Source: Eutreptiella sp. 'Long Island Sound 2002' | Lineage: Eukaryota; Euglenozoa; Euglenophyceae; Eutreptiales; Eutreptiaceae | Direction: 5' to 3' | DNA length: 64,000 bases | NCBI GenBank assembly: GCA_964036045.1 | Contig: OZ038382.1 | Coordinates: 39,696,090-39,760,089, forward strand | Part shown: in pieces, positions 35,441-48,600 of the stretch | How positions within the stretch are numbered: position 1 is the first letter of the stretch | Layout: every line of letters starts with the position of its first letter | Translations under genes and position numbers: made by a program | Notes under the pieces: model-generated | Databases searched by the model: none | What the model was told of the DNA's origin: nothing | The model's input: the letters and a program-made list of their open reading frames with translations, nothing else

Positions 35441-37901
35441 ATGGCTGGCTTGGCTTGGCATGGTATGGTATGGTATGGCTTGGTGCGAGAGCCAGGTGCT
35501 TTCATAATGAAGTGCGGTGATACTTGCCGACACAATATCTCAAAATTGAATTCGGGACTTTCTGTCAAGTTATTGCAGCTCCCCCTTCAGGGTCCGGGAA
35601 GGCATTAGGCGACAATTTAGAAGGGGCATGTTCCATATTTTTGCAAAAAAGTTTCATTTTGGTACGCCACATTTATTGGATTTTCAGGTTGCTGCGTGGT
35701 GGTTGGCTAGGCTGTACGCGTGCTTTCGTAAGGTGGCACCTTTGGCCCTACCCGTTGAAGTTTTCGCTTTGGTCCACTGCCACCACACACCCACAGTGCC
35801 ATTGCACCCCCCGCCACCCCCGCGCGCGCGCTCGCTCGCCTCGTCTCGTCAAGCCAGGGCATGGCTGGCTTGGCTTGGCATGGTATGGTATGGTATGGCT
35901 TGGTGCGAGAGCCAGGTGCTTTCATAATGAAGTGCGGTGATACCTGCCGACACAATATCTCAAAATTGAATTCGGGACTTTCTGTCAAGTTATTGCAGCT
36001 CCCCCTTCAGGGTTCCGGGAAGGCATTAGACGACAATTTAGAAGGGGCATGTTCCATATTTTTGCAAAAAAGTTTCATTTTGGTTCGCCACATTTATTGG
36101 ATTTTCAGGTTGCTGCGTGGTGGTTGGCTAGGCTGTACGCGTGCTTTCGTAAAGTGGCACCTTTGGCCCTACCCGTTGAAGCTTTCGCTTTGGTCCACTG
36201 CCACCACACACCCACACTGCCATTGCACCCCCCGCCGGCCCCGCGCGCGCGCTCGCTCGCCTCCTCTCGTCAAGCCAAGGCATGGCTGGCTTGGCTTGGC
36301 ATGGTATGGTATGGTATGGCTTGGTGCGAGAGCCAGGTGCTTTCATAATGAAGTGCGGTGATACCTGCCGACACAATATGTCAAAATTGAATCCGGGACT
36401 TTCTGTCAAGTTATTGCAGCTCCCCCTTCAGGGTTCCGGGAAGGCATTAGACGACAATTTAGAAGGGGCATGTTCCATATTTTTGCAAAAAAGTTTCATT
36501 TTGGTACGCCACATTTATTGGATTTTCAGGTTGCTGCGTGGTGGTTGGCTAGGCTGTACGCGTGCTTTCGTAAAGTGGCACCTTTGGCCCTACCCCTTGA
36601 AGTTTTCGCTTTGGTCCACTGCCACCACACACCCACAGTGCCATTGCACCCCCCGCCACCCCCGCCCGCGCGCTCGCCCGCCTCGTCTCGTCAAGCCAAG
36701 GCATGGCTGGCTTGGCTTGGCATGGTATGGTATGGTATGGCTTGGTGCGAGAGCCAGGTGCTTTCATAATGAAGTGCGGTGATACCTGCCGACACAATAT
36801 CTCAAAATTGAATTCGGGACTTTTTGTGAAGTTATTGCAGCTCCCCCTTCAGGGTTCCGGGAAGGCATTAGACTACAATTTAGAAGGGGCATGTTCCATA
36901 TTTTTGCAAAAAAGTTTCATTTTGGTACGCCACATTTATTGGATTTTCAGGTTGCTGCGTGGTGGTTGGCTAGGCTGTACGCGTGCTTTCGTAAAGTGGC
37001 ACCTTTGGCCCTACCCGTTGAAGTTTTCGCTTTGGTCCACTGCCACCACACACCCACACTGCCATTGCACCTCCCGCCACCCCCGCGCGCGCGCTCGCTC
37101 GCCTCGTCTCGTCAAGCCAAGGCATGGCTGGCTTGGCTTGGCATGGTATGGTATGGTATGGCTTGGTGCGAGAGCCAGGTGCTTTCATAATGAAGTGCGG
37201 TGATACTTGCCGACACAATATCTCAAAATTGAATTCGGGACTTTCTGTCAAGTTATTGCAGCTCCCCCTTCAGGGTTCCGGGAGGGAATTAGGCGACAAT
37301 TTAGAAGGGGCATGTTCCATATTTTTGCAAAAAAGTTTCATTTTGGTACGCCACATTTATTGGATTTGCAGGTTGCTGCGTGGTGGTTGGCTAGGCTGTA
37401 CGCGTGACTTCGTAAAGTGGCACCTTTGGCCCTACCCGTTGAATTTTTCGCTTTGGTCCACTGCCACCACACACCCACAGTGCCATTGCACCCCCTGTCA
37501 CCCCCGCGCGCGCGCTCGCTCGCCTCGTCTCGTCAAGCCAAGGCATGGCTGGCTTGGCTTGGCATGGTATGGTATGGTATGGCTTGGTGCGAGAGCCAGG
37601 TGCTTTCATAATGAAGTGCGGTGATACCTGCCGACACAATATCTCAAAATTGAATTCGGGACTTTTTGTCAAGTTATTGCAGCTCCCCTCTCAGGGTTCC
37701 GGGAAGGCATTAGACGACAATTTAGAAGGGGCATGTTCCATATTTTTGCAAAAAAGTTTCATTTTGGTACGCCACATTTATTGGATTTTCAGGTTGCTGC
37801 GTGGTGGTTGGCTAGGCTGTACGCGTGCTTTCGTAAAGTGGCACCTTTGGCCCTACCCGTTGAAGTTTTTGCTTTGGTCCACTGCCACCACACACCCACA
37901 G
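35441..37901 (+). repeat. Array segment of mixed units
   Basis: Unit starts: 35441, 35861, 36282, 36703, 37124, 37545. The unit at 35441 lacks one base (CAGGGTCCGGG near 35592) and is 420 bp. Most units here have CTTTCTGTC. Private forms include CTCCTCTCG (36262), AATATGTC (36376), GACTAC (36872) and TGGATTTGCAGG (about 37370). No multi-unit period is clear. Confidence 0.7.
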
Positions 37902-39602
37902 TGCCATTGCACCCCCCGCCACCCCCGCGCGTGCGCTCGCTCGCCTCGTCTCGTCAAGCCAAGGCATGGCTGGCTTGGCTTGGCATGGTGTGGTATGGTA
38001 TCGTATGGCTTGGTGCGACAGCCAGGTGCTTTCATAATGAAGTGCGGTGATACCTGCCGACACAATATCTCAAAATTGAATTCGGGACTTTCTGTCAAGT
38101 TATTGCAGCTCCCCCTTCAGGGTTCCGGGAAGGCATTAGACGACAATTTAGAAGGGGCATGTTCCATATTTTTGCAAAAAAGTTTCATTTTGGTACGCCA
38201 CATTTATTGGATTTTCAGGTTGCTGCGTGATGGTTGGCTAGGCTGTTGGCGTGCTTTCGTAAAGTGGCACCTTTGGCCCTACCCGTTGAAGTTTTCGCTC
38301 TGGTCCACTGCCACCACACACCCACACTGCCATTGCACCCCCCGCCACCCCCGCGCGCGCGCTCGCTCGCCTCGTGTCGTCAAGCCAAGGCATGGCTGGC
38401 TTGGCTTGGCATGGTATGGTATGGTATGGCTTGGTGCGAGAGCCAGGTGCTTTCATAATGAAGTGCGGTGATACCTGCCGACACAATATCTCAAAATTGA
38501 ATTCGGGACTTTCTGTCAAGTTATTGCAGCTCCCCCTTCAGGGTTCCGGGAAGGCATTAGACGACAATTTAGAAGGGGCATGTTCCATATTTTTGCAAAA
38601 AAGTTTCATTTTGGTACACCACATTTATTGGATTTTCAGGTTCCTGCGTGGTGGTTGGCTAGGCTGTACGCGTGCTTTCGTAAAGTGGCACCTTTGGCCC
38701 TACCCGTTGAAGTTTTCGCTTTGGTCCACTGCCACCACACACCCACACTGCCATTGCACCCCCCGCCACCCCCGCGCGCGCGCTCGCTCGCCTCGTCTCG
38801 TCAGGCCAAGGCATGGCTGGCTTGGCTTGGCATGGTATGGTATGGTATGGCTTGGTGCGAGAGCCAGGTGCTTTCATAATGAAGTGCGGTGATACTTGCC
38901 GACACAATATCTCAAAATTGAATTCGGGACTTTCTGTCAAGTTATTGCAGCTCCCCCTTCAGGGTTCCGGGAAGGCATTAGGCGACAATTTAGAAGGGGC
39001 ATGTTCCATTTTTTTGCAAAAAAGTTTCATTTTGGTACGCCACATTTATTGGATTTTCAGGTTGCTGCGTGGTGGTTGGCTAGGCTGTACGCGTGCTTTC
39101 GTAAAGTGGCACCTTTGGCCCTACCCGTTGAAGATTTCGCTTTGGTCCACTGCCACCACACACCCACACTGCCATTGCACCCCCCGCCACCCCCGCGCGC
39201 GCGCTCGCTCGCCTCGTCTCGTCAAGACAAGGCATGGCTGGCTTGGCTTGGCATGGTATGGTATGGTATGGCTTGGTGCGAGAGCCAGGTGCTTTCATAA
39301 TGAAGTGCGGTGATACTTGCCGACACAATATCTCAAAATTGAATTCGGGACTTTCTGTCAAGTTATTGCAGCTCCCCCTTCAGGGTTCCGGGAAGGCATT
39401 AGGCGACAATTTAGAAGGGGCATGTTCCATATTTTTGCAAAAAAGTTTCATTTTGGTACGCCACATTTATTTGATTTTCAGGTTGCTGCGTGGTGGTTGG
39501 CTAGGCTGTACGCGTGCTTTCGTAAAGTGGCACCTTTGGCCCTACCCGTTGAAGTTTTCGCTTTGGTCCACTGCCACCACACACCCACACTGCCATTGCA
39601 CC
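37902..39602 (+). repeat. Four-unit duplication (1689/1691 bp), copy 1
   Basis: Matches 39591-41293. The left limit is G/C at 37901/39590 and the right limit is C/A at 39603/41294. Contained unit starts: 37966, 38392, 38813, 39234. Diagnostic forms: GGTGTGGTATGGTATCGTAT in the pentamer tract, GCGACAGCC, GCGTGATGG with GCTGTTGGCG (about 38226-38250), TACACCAC (38616), CGTCAGGCC (38802), GAAGATTTCG (39130) and TCAAGACAAGG (39222). Differences from copy 2 that I find: 38284, 38300, 38376, 38643, 39024 and a 2-base T gain in copy 2 near 39873. Confidence 0.88.
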
Positions 39603-41293
39603 CCCCGCCACCCCCGCGCGTGCGCTCGCTCGCCTCGTCTCGTCAAGCCAAGGCATGGCTGGCTTGGCTTGGCATGGTGTGGTATGGTATCGTATGGCTT
39701 GGTGCGACAGCCAGGTGCTTTCATAATGAAGTGCGGTGATACCTGCCGACACAATATCTCAAAATTGAATTCGGGACTTTCTGTCAAGTTATTGCAGCTC
39801 CCCCTTCAGGGTTCCGGGAAGGCATTAGACGACAATTTAGAAGGGGCATGTTCCATATTTTTGCAAAAAAGTTTTTCATTTTGGTACGCCACATTTATTG
39901 GATTTTCAGGTTGCTGCGTGATGGTTGGCTAGGCTGTTGGCGTGCTTTCGTAAAGTGGCACCTTTGGCCCTACCTGTTGAAGTTTTCGCTTTGGTCCACT
40001 GCCACCACACACCCACACTGCCATTGCACCCCCCGCCACCCCCGCGCGCGCGCTCGCTCGCCTCGTCTCGTCAAGCCAAGGCATGGCTGGCTTGGCTTGG
40101 CATGGTATGGTATGGTATGGCTTGGTGCGAGAGCCAGGTGCTTTCATAATGAAGTGCGGTGATACCTGCCGACACAATATCTCAAAATTGAATTCGGGAC
40201 TTTCTGTCAAGTTATTGCAGCTCCCCCTTCAGGGTTCCGGGAAGGCATTAGACGACAATTTAGAAGGGGCATGTTCCATATTTTTGCAAAAAAGTTTCAT
40301 TTTGGTACACCACATTTATTGGATTTTCAGGTTGCTGCGTGGTGGTTGGCTAGGCTGTACGCGTGCTTTCGTAAAGTGGCACCTTTGGCCCTACCCGTTG
40401 AAGTTTTCGCTTTGGTCCACTGCCACCACACACCCACACTGCCATTGCACCCCCCGCCACCCCCGCGCGCGCGCTCGCTCGCCTCGTCTCGTCAGGCCAA
40501 GGCATGGCTGGCTTGGCTTGGCATGGTATGGTATGGTATGGCTTGGTGCGAGAGCCAGGTGCTTTCATAATGAAGTGCGGTGATACTTGCCGACACAATA
40601 TCTCAAAATTGAATTCGGGACTTTCTGTCAAGTTATTGCAGCTCCCCCTTCAGGGTTCCGGGAAGGCATTAGGCGACAATTTAGAAGGGGCATGTTCCAT
40701 TTTTTTGCAAAAAAATTTCATTTTGGTACGCCACATTTATTGGATTTTCAGGTTGCTGCGTGGTGGTTGGCTAGGCTGTACGCGTGCTTTCGTAAAGTGG
40801 CACCTTTGGCCCTACCCGTTGAAGATTTCGCTTTGGTCCACTGCCACCACACACCCACACTGCCATTGCACCCCCCGCCACCCCCGCGCGCGCGCTCGCT
40901 CGCCTCGTCTCGTCAAGACAAGGCATGGCTGGCTTGGCTTGGCATGGTATGGTATGGTATGGCTTGGTGCGAGAGCCAGGTGCTTTCATAATGAAGTGCG
41001 GTGATACTTGCCGACACAATATCTCAAAATTGAATTCGGGACTTTCTGTCAAGTTATTGCAGCTCCCCCTTCAGGGTTCCGGGAAGGCATTAGGCGACAA
41101 TTTAGAAGGGGCATGTTCCATATTTTTGCAAAAAAGTTTCATTTTGGTACGCCACATTTATTTGATTTTCAGGTTGCTGCGTGGTGGTTGGCTAGGCTGT
41201 ACGCGTGCTTTCGTAAAGTGGCACCTTTGGCCCTACCCGTTGAAGTTTTCGCTTTGGTCCACTGCCACCACACACCCACACTGCCATTGCACC
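39591..41293 (+). repeat. Four-unit duplication (1689/1691 bp), copy 2
   Basis: Tandem partner of 37902-39602; contained unit starts 39655, 40083, 40504, 40925. The offset is 1689 bp up to the extra TT near 39873 and 1691 bp after it. Units 41346 and 41767, just downstream, still resemble the second and third members (TACACCAC near 41570), which suggests an older or partial third round. Confidence 0.88.
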
Positions 41294-44200
41294 ACCCGCG
41301 ACCCCCGCGCGCGCGCTCGCTCGCCTCGTCTTGTCAAGCCAAGGCATGGCTGGCTTGGCTTGGCATGGTATGGTATGGTATGGCTTGGTGCGAGAGCCAG
41401 GTGCTTTCATAATGAAGTGCGGTGATACCTGCCGACACAATATCTCAAAATTGAATTCGGGACTTTCTGTCAAGTTATTGCAGCTCCCCCTTCAGGGTTC
41501 CGGGAAGGCATTAGACGACAATTTAGAAGGGGCATGTTCCATATTTTTGCAAAAAAGTTTCATTTTGGTACACCACATTTATTGGATTTTCAGGTTGCTG
41601 CGTGGTGGTTGGCTAGGCTGTACGCGTGCTTTCGTAAAGTGGCACCTTTGGCCCTACCCGTTGAAGTTTTCGCTTTGGTCCACTGCCACCACACACCCAC
41701 ACTGCCATTGCACCCCCCGCCACCCCCGCGCGCGCGCTCGCTCGCCTCGTCTCGTCAAGCCAAGGCACGGCTGGCTTGGCTTGGCATGGTATGGTATGGT
41801 ATGGCTTGGTGCGAGAGCCAGGTGCTTTCATAATGAAGTGCGGTGATACTTGCCGACACAATATCTCAAAATTGAATTCGGGACTTTCTGTCAAGTTATT
41901 GCAGCTCCCCCTTCAGGGTTCCGGGAAGGCATTAGGCGACAATTTAGAAGGGGCATGTTCCATATTTTTGCGCAAAAGTTTCAATTTGGTACGCCACATT
42001 TATTGGATTTTCAGGTTGCTGCGTGGTGGTTGGCTAGGCTGTACGCGTGCTTTCGTAAAGTGGCACCTTTGGCCCTACCCGTTGAAGTTTTCGCTTTGGT
42101 CCACTGCCACCACACACCCACAGTGCCATTGCACCCCCCGCCACCCCCGCGCGCGCGCTCGCTCGCCTCGTCTCGTCAAGCCAAGGCATGGCTGGCTTGG
42201 CTTGGTATGGTATGGTATGGTATGGCTTGGTGCGAGAGCCAGGTGCTTTCATAATGAAGTGCGGTGATACCTGCCGACACAATATCTGAAAATTGAATTC
42301 GGGACTTTTTGTCAAGTTATTGCAGCTCCCCCTTCAGGGTTCCGGGAAGGCATTAGACGACAATTTAGAAGGGGCATGTTCCATATTTTTGCAAAAAAGT
42401 TTCATTTTGGTACGCCACATTTATTGGATTTTCAGGTTGCTGCGTGGTGGTTGGCTAGGCTGTACGCGTGCTTTCGTAAAGTGGCACCTTTGGCCCTACC
42501 CGTTGAAGTTTTCGCTTTGGTCCACTGCCACCACACACCCACACTGCCATTGCATCCCCCGCCACCCCCGCGCGCGCGCTCGCTCGCCTCGTCTCGTCAA
42601 GCCAAGGCATGGCTGGCTTGGCTTGGCATGGTATGGTATGGTATGGCTTGGTGCGAGAGCCAGGTGCTTTCATAATGAAGTGCGGTGATACCTGCCGACA
42701 CAATATCTCAAAATTGAATTCGGGACTTTTTGTCAAGTTATTGCAGCTCCCCCTTCAGGGTTCCGGGAAGGCATTAGACGACAATTTAGAAGGGGCATGT
42801 TCCGTATTTTTGCAAAAAAGTCTCATTTTGGTACGCCACATTTATTGGACTTTCAGGTTGCTGCGTGGTGGTTGGCTAGGCTGTACGCGTGCTTTCGTAA
42901 AGTGGCACCTTTGGCCCTACCCGTTGAAGTTTTCGCTTTGGTCCACTGCCACCACACACCCACACTGCCATTGCACCCCCCGCCACCCCCGCGCGCGCGC
43001 TCGCTCGCCTCGTCTCGTCAAGCCAAGGCATGGCTGGCTTGGCTTGGCATGGTATGGTATGGTATGGCTTGGTGCGAGAGCCAGGTGCTTTCATAATGAA
43101 GTGCGGTGATACCTGCCGACACAATATCTCAAAATTGAATTCGGGACTTTTCGTCAAGTTATTGCAGCTCCCCCTTCAGGGTTCCGGGAAGGCATTAGAC
43201 GACAATTTAGAAGGGGCATGTTCCATATTTTTGCAAAAAAGTTTCATTTTGGTACGCCACATTTATTGGATTTTCAGGTTGCTGCGTGGTGGTTGGCTAG
43301 GCTGTACGCGTGCTTTCGTAAAGTGGCACCTTTGGCCCTACCCGTTGAAGTTTTCGCTTTGGTCCACTGCCACCACACACCCACACTGCCATTGCACCCC
43401 CCGCCACCCCCGCGCGCGCGCTCGCTCGCCTCGTCTCGTCAAGCCAAGGCATGGCTGGCTTGGCTTGGCATGGTATGGTATGGTATGGCTTGGTGCGAGA
43501 GCCAGGTGCTTTCATAATGAACTGCGGTGATACTCGCCGACACAATATCTCAAAATCGAATTCGGGACTTTCTGTCAAGTTATTGCAGCTCCCCCTTCAG
43601 GGTTCCGGGAAGGCATTAGGGGACAATTTAGAAGGGGCATGTTCCATATTTTTGAAAAAAAGTTTCATTTTGGTACGCCACATTTATTGGATTATCAGGT
43701 TGCTGCGTGGTGGTTGGCTAGGCTGTACGCGTGCTTTCGTAAAGTGGCACCTTTGGCCCTACCCGTTGAAGTTTTCGCTTTGGTCCACTGCCACCACACA
43801 CCCACACTGCCATTGCACCCCCCGCCACCCCCGCGCGCGCGCGCTCGCTCGCCTCGTCTCGTCAAGCCAAGGCATGGCTGGCTTGGCTTGGCATGGTATG
43901 GTATGGTATGGCTTGGTGCGAGAGCCAGGTGCTTTCATAATGAAGTGCGGTGATACCTGCCGACACAATATCTCAAAATTGAATTCGGGACTTTTTGTCA
44001 AGTTATTGCAGCTCCCCCTTCAGGGTTCCGGGAAGGCATTAGGGGACAATTTAGAAGGGGCATGTTCCATATTTTTGCAAAAAAGTTTCATTTTGGTACG
44101 CCACATTTATTGGATTTTCAGGTTGCTGCGTGGTGGTTGGCTAGGCTGTACGCGTGCTTTCGTAAAGTGGCACCTTTGGCCCTACCCGTTGAAGTTTTCG

Positions 44201-45670
44201 CTTTGGTCCACTGCCACCACACACCCACACTGCAATTGCACCCCCCGCCACCCGCGCGCGCGCCCTCGCTCGCCTCGTCTCGTCAAGCCAAGGCATGGCT
44301 GGCTTGGCTTGGCATGGTATGGTATGGTATGGCTTGGTGCGAGAGCCAGGTGCTTTCATAATGAAGTGCGGTGATACCTGCCGACACAATATCTCAAAAT
44401 TGTATTCGGGACTTTTTGTCAAGTTATTGCAGCTCCCCCTTCAGGGTTCTGGGAAGGCATTAGGGGACAATTTAGAAGGGGCATGTTCCATATTTTTGCA
44501 AAAAAGTTTCATTTTCTTCCGCCACATTTATTGGATTTTCAGGTTGCTGCGTGGTGGTTGGCTAGGCTGTACGCGTGCTTTCGTAAAGTGGCACCTTTGG
44601 CCCTACCCGTTGAAGTTTTCGCTTTGGTCCACTGCCACCACACACCCAAACTGCCATTGCACCCCCCGCGACCCCCGCGCGCGCGCTCGCTCGCCTCGTC
44701 TTGTCAAGCCAAGGCATGGCTGGCTTGGCTTGGCATGGTATGGTATGGTATGGCTTGGTGCGAGAGCCAGGTGCTTTCATAATGAAGTGCGGTGATACCT
44801 GCCGACACAATATCTCAATATTGAATTCGGGACTTTTTGTCAAGTTATTGCAGCTCCCCCTTCAGGGTTCCGGGAAGGCATTAGACGACAATTTAGAAGG
44901 GGCATGTTCCATATTTTTGCAAAAAAGTGACATTTTGGTACGCCACATTTATTGGATTTTCAGGTTGCTGCGTGGTGGTTGGCTAGGCTGTACGCGTGCT
45001 TTCGTAAAGTGGCACCTTTGGCCCTACCCGTTGAAGTTTTCGCTTTGGTCCACTGCCACCACACACCCACACTGGCATTGCACCCCCCGCCACCCCCGCG
45101 CGCGCGCTCGCTCGCCTCGTCTCGTCAAGCCAAGGCATGGCTGGCTTGGCTTGGCATGGTATGGTATGGTATGGCTTGGTGCGAGAGCCAGGTGCTTTCA
45201 TAATGAAGTGCGGTGATACCTGCCGACACAATATCTCAAAATTGAATTCGGGACTTTTTGTCAAGTTGTTGCAGCTCCCCCTTCAGGGTTCCGGGAAGGC
45301 ATTAGACGACAATTTAGAAGGGGCATGCTCCATATTTTTGCAAAAAAGTTTCATTTTGGTACGCCACATTTATTGGATTTTCAGGTTGCTGCGTGGTGGT
45401 TGGCTAGGCTGTACGCGTGCTTTCGTAAAGTGGCACCTTTGGCCCTACCCGTTGAAGTTTTCGCTTTGGTCCACTGCCACCACACACCCACACTGCCATT
45501 GCACCCCCCGCCACCCCCGCGCGCGCGCTCGCTCGCCTCGTCTCGTCAAGCCAAGGCATGGCTGGCTTGGCTTGGCATGGTATGGTATGGTATGGCTTGG
45601 TGCGAGAGCCAGGTGCTTTCATAATGAAGTGCGGTGATACCTGCCGACACAATATCTCAAAATTGAATTT
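41294..45670 (+). repeat. Array segment of mostly plain units
   Basis: Unit starts: 41346, 41767, 42188, 42609, 43030, 43451, 43874, 44295, 44716, 45137, 45558. The unit at 41767 starts ACGGCTGG. A form with GGGGAC in place of GACGAC or GGCGAC begins at 43619 and continues in units to about 53.3 kb. The CG block gains two bases near 43836. Units ending near 41295 and 44670 share GCGACCCCC and CTTGTCAAG. Near 44514 GGTACGCC is changed to CTTCCGCC. Confidence 0.75.
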
Positions 45671-48600
45671 GGGACTTTCTGTCAAGTTATTGCAGCTCCC
45701 CCTTCAGGGTTCTGGGAAGGCATTAGACGACAATTTAGAAGGGGCATGTTCCATATTTTTGCAAAAAAGTTTCATTTTGGTACGCCACATTTATTGGATT
45801 TTCAGGTTGCTGCGTGGTGGTTGGCTAGGCTGTACGCGTGCTTTCGTAAAGTGGCACCTTTGGCCCTACCCGTTGAAGTTTTCGCTTTGGTCCACTGCCA
45901 CCACACACCCACACTGCCATTGCACCCCCCGCCACCCCCGCGCGCGCGCTCGCTCGCCTCGTCTCGTCAAGCCAAGGCATGGCTGGCTTGGCTTGGCATG
46001 GTATGGTATGGTATGGCTTGGTGCGAGAGCCAGGTGCTTTCATAATGAAGTGCGGTGATACCTGCCGACACAATATCTCAAAATTGAATTCGGGACTTTT
46101 TGTCAAGTTATTGCAGCTCCCCCTTCAGGGTTCCGGGAAGGCATTAGGGGACAATTTAGAAGGGGCATGTTCCATATTTTTGCAAAAAAGTTCCATTTTG
46201 GTACGCCACATTTATTGGATTTTCAGGTTGCTGCGTGGTGGTTGGCTAGGCTGTACGCGTGCTTTCGTAAAGTGGCACCTTTGGCCCTACCCGTTGAAGT
46301 TTTCGCTTTGGTCCACTGCCACCACACACCCACACTGCAATTGCACCCCCCGCCACCCCCGCGTGCGCGCTCGCTCGCCTCGTCTCGTCAAGCCAAGGCA
46401 TGGCTGGCTTGGCTTGGCATGGTATGGTATGGTATGGCTTGGTGCGAGAGCCAGGTGCTTTCATAATGAAGTACGGTGATACCTCCCGACACAATATCTC
46501 AAAATTGAATTCGGGACTTTTTGTCAAGTTATTGCAGCTCCCCCTTCAGGGTTCCGGGAAGGCATTAGGGGACAATTTAGAAGGGGCATGTTCCATATTT
46601 TTGCAAAAAAGTTTCATTTTGGTACGCCACATTTATTGGATTTTCAGGTTGCTGCGTGGTGGTTGGCTAGGCTGTACGCGTGCTTTCGTAAAGTGGCACC
46701 TTTGGCCCTACCCGTTGAAGTTTTCGCTTTGGTCCACTGCCACCACACACCCACACTGCCATTGCACCCCCCGCCACCCCCGCGCGCGCGCTCGCCCGCC
46801 TCGTCTCGTCAAGCCAAGGCATGGCTGGCTTGGCTTGGCATGGTATGGTATGGTATGGCTTGGTGCGAGAGCCAGGTGCTTTCATAATGAAGTGCGGTGA
46901 TACCTGCCGACACAATATCTCAAAATTGAATTCGGGACTTTTTGTCAAGTTATTGCAGCTCCTTCTTCAGGGTTCTGGGAAGGCATTAGACGACAATTTA
47001 GAAGGGGCATGTTCCATATGTTTGCAAAAAAGTTTCATTTTGGTACGCCACCTTTATTGGATTTTCAGGTTGCTGCGTGGTGGTTGGCTAGGCTGTACGC
47101 GTGCTTTCGTAAAGTGGCACCTTTGGCCCTACCCGTTGAAGTTTTCGCTTTGGTCCACTGCCACCACACACCCACACTGCCATTGCACCCCCCTGCCACC
47201 CCCGCGCGCGCGCTCGCTCGCCTCGTCTCGTCAAGCCAAGGCATGGCTGGCTTGGCTTGGCATGGTATGGTATGGTATGGCTTGGTGCGAGAGCCAGGTG
47301 CTTTCATAATGAAGTGCGGTGATACCTGCCGACACAATATCTCAAAATTGAATTCGGGACTTTTTGTCAAGTTGTTGCAGCTCCCCCTTCAGGGTTCCGG
47401 AAAGGCATTAGGGGACAATTTAGAAGGGGCATGTTCCATATTTTTGCAAAAAAGTTTCATTTTGGTACGCCACATTTATTGGATTTTCAGGTTGCTGCGT
47501 GGTGGTTGGCTAGGCTGTACGCGTGCTTTCGTAAAGTGGCACCTTTGGCCCTACCCGTTGAAGTTTTCGCTTTGGTCCACTGCCACCACACACCCACACT
47601 GCCATTGCACCCCCCGCCACCCCCGCGCGCGCGCTCGCTCGCCTCGTCTCGTCAAGCCAAGGCATGGCTGGCTTGGCTTGGCATGGTATGGTATGGTATG
47701 GCTTGGTGCGAGAGCCAGGTGCTTTCATAATGAAGTGCGGTGATACCTGCCGACACAATATCTCAAAATTGAATTCGGGACTTTTTGTCAAGTTATTGCA
47801 GCTCCCCCTTCAGGGTTCCGGGAAGGCATTAGACGACAATTTAGAAGGGGCATGTTCCATATTTTTGCAAAAAAGTTTCATTTTGGTACGCCACATTTGT
47901 TTGATTTTCAGGTTGCTGCGTGGTGGTTGGCTAGGCTGTACGCGTGCTTTCGTAAAGTTGCACCTTTGGCCCTACCCGTTGAAGTTTTCGCTTTGGTCCA
48001 CTGCCAGCACACACCCACACTGCCATTGCACCCCCCGCCACCCCCGCGCGCGCGCTCGCTCGCCTCGTCAAGCCAAGCCAAGGCATGGCTGGCTTGGCTT
48101 GGCATGGTATGGTATGGTCTGGCTTGGTGCGAGAGCCAGGTGCTTTCATAATGAAGTGCGGTGATACCTGCCGACACAATATCTCAAAATTGAATTCTGG
48201 ACTTTTCGTCAAGTTATTGCAGCTCCCCCTTCAAAGTTCCGGGAAGGCATTAGACGACAATTTAGAAGGGGCATGTTCCATATTTTTGCAAAAAAGTTTC
48301 ATTTTGGTACGCCACATTTATTGGATTTTCAGGTTGCTGCGTGGTGGTTGGCTAGGCTGTACGCGTGCTTTCGTAAAGTGGCACCTTTGGCCCTACCCGT
48401 TGAAGTTTTCGCTTTGGTCCACTGCCACCACACACCCACACTGCCATTGCACCCCCCGCCACCCCCGCGCGCGCGCTTGCTCGCCTCGTCTCGTCAAGCC
48501 AAGGCATGGCTGGCTTGGCTTGGCATGGTATGGTATGGTATGGCTTGGTGCGAGAGCCAGGTGCTTTCATAATGAAGTGCGGTGATACTTGCCGACACAA

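Noticed and set aside
43616-43625. Telomere-like TTAGGG inside ATTAGGGGAC
   Set aside because: It arises from a single-base variant (ACGAC to GGGAC forms) and is never tandem.
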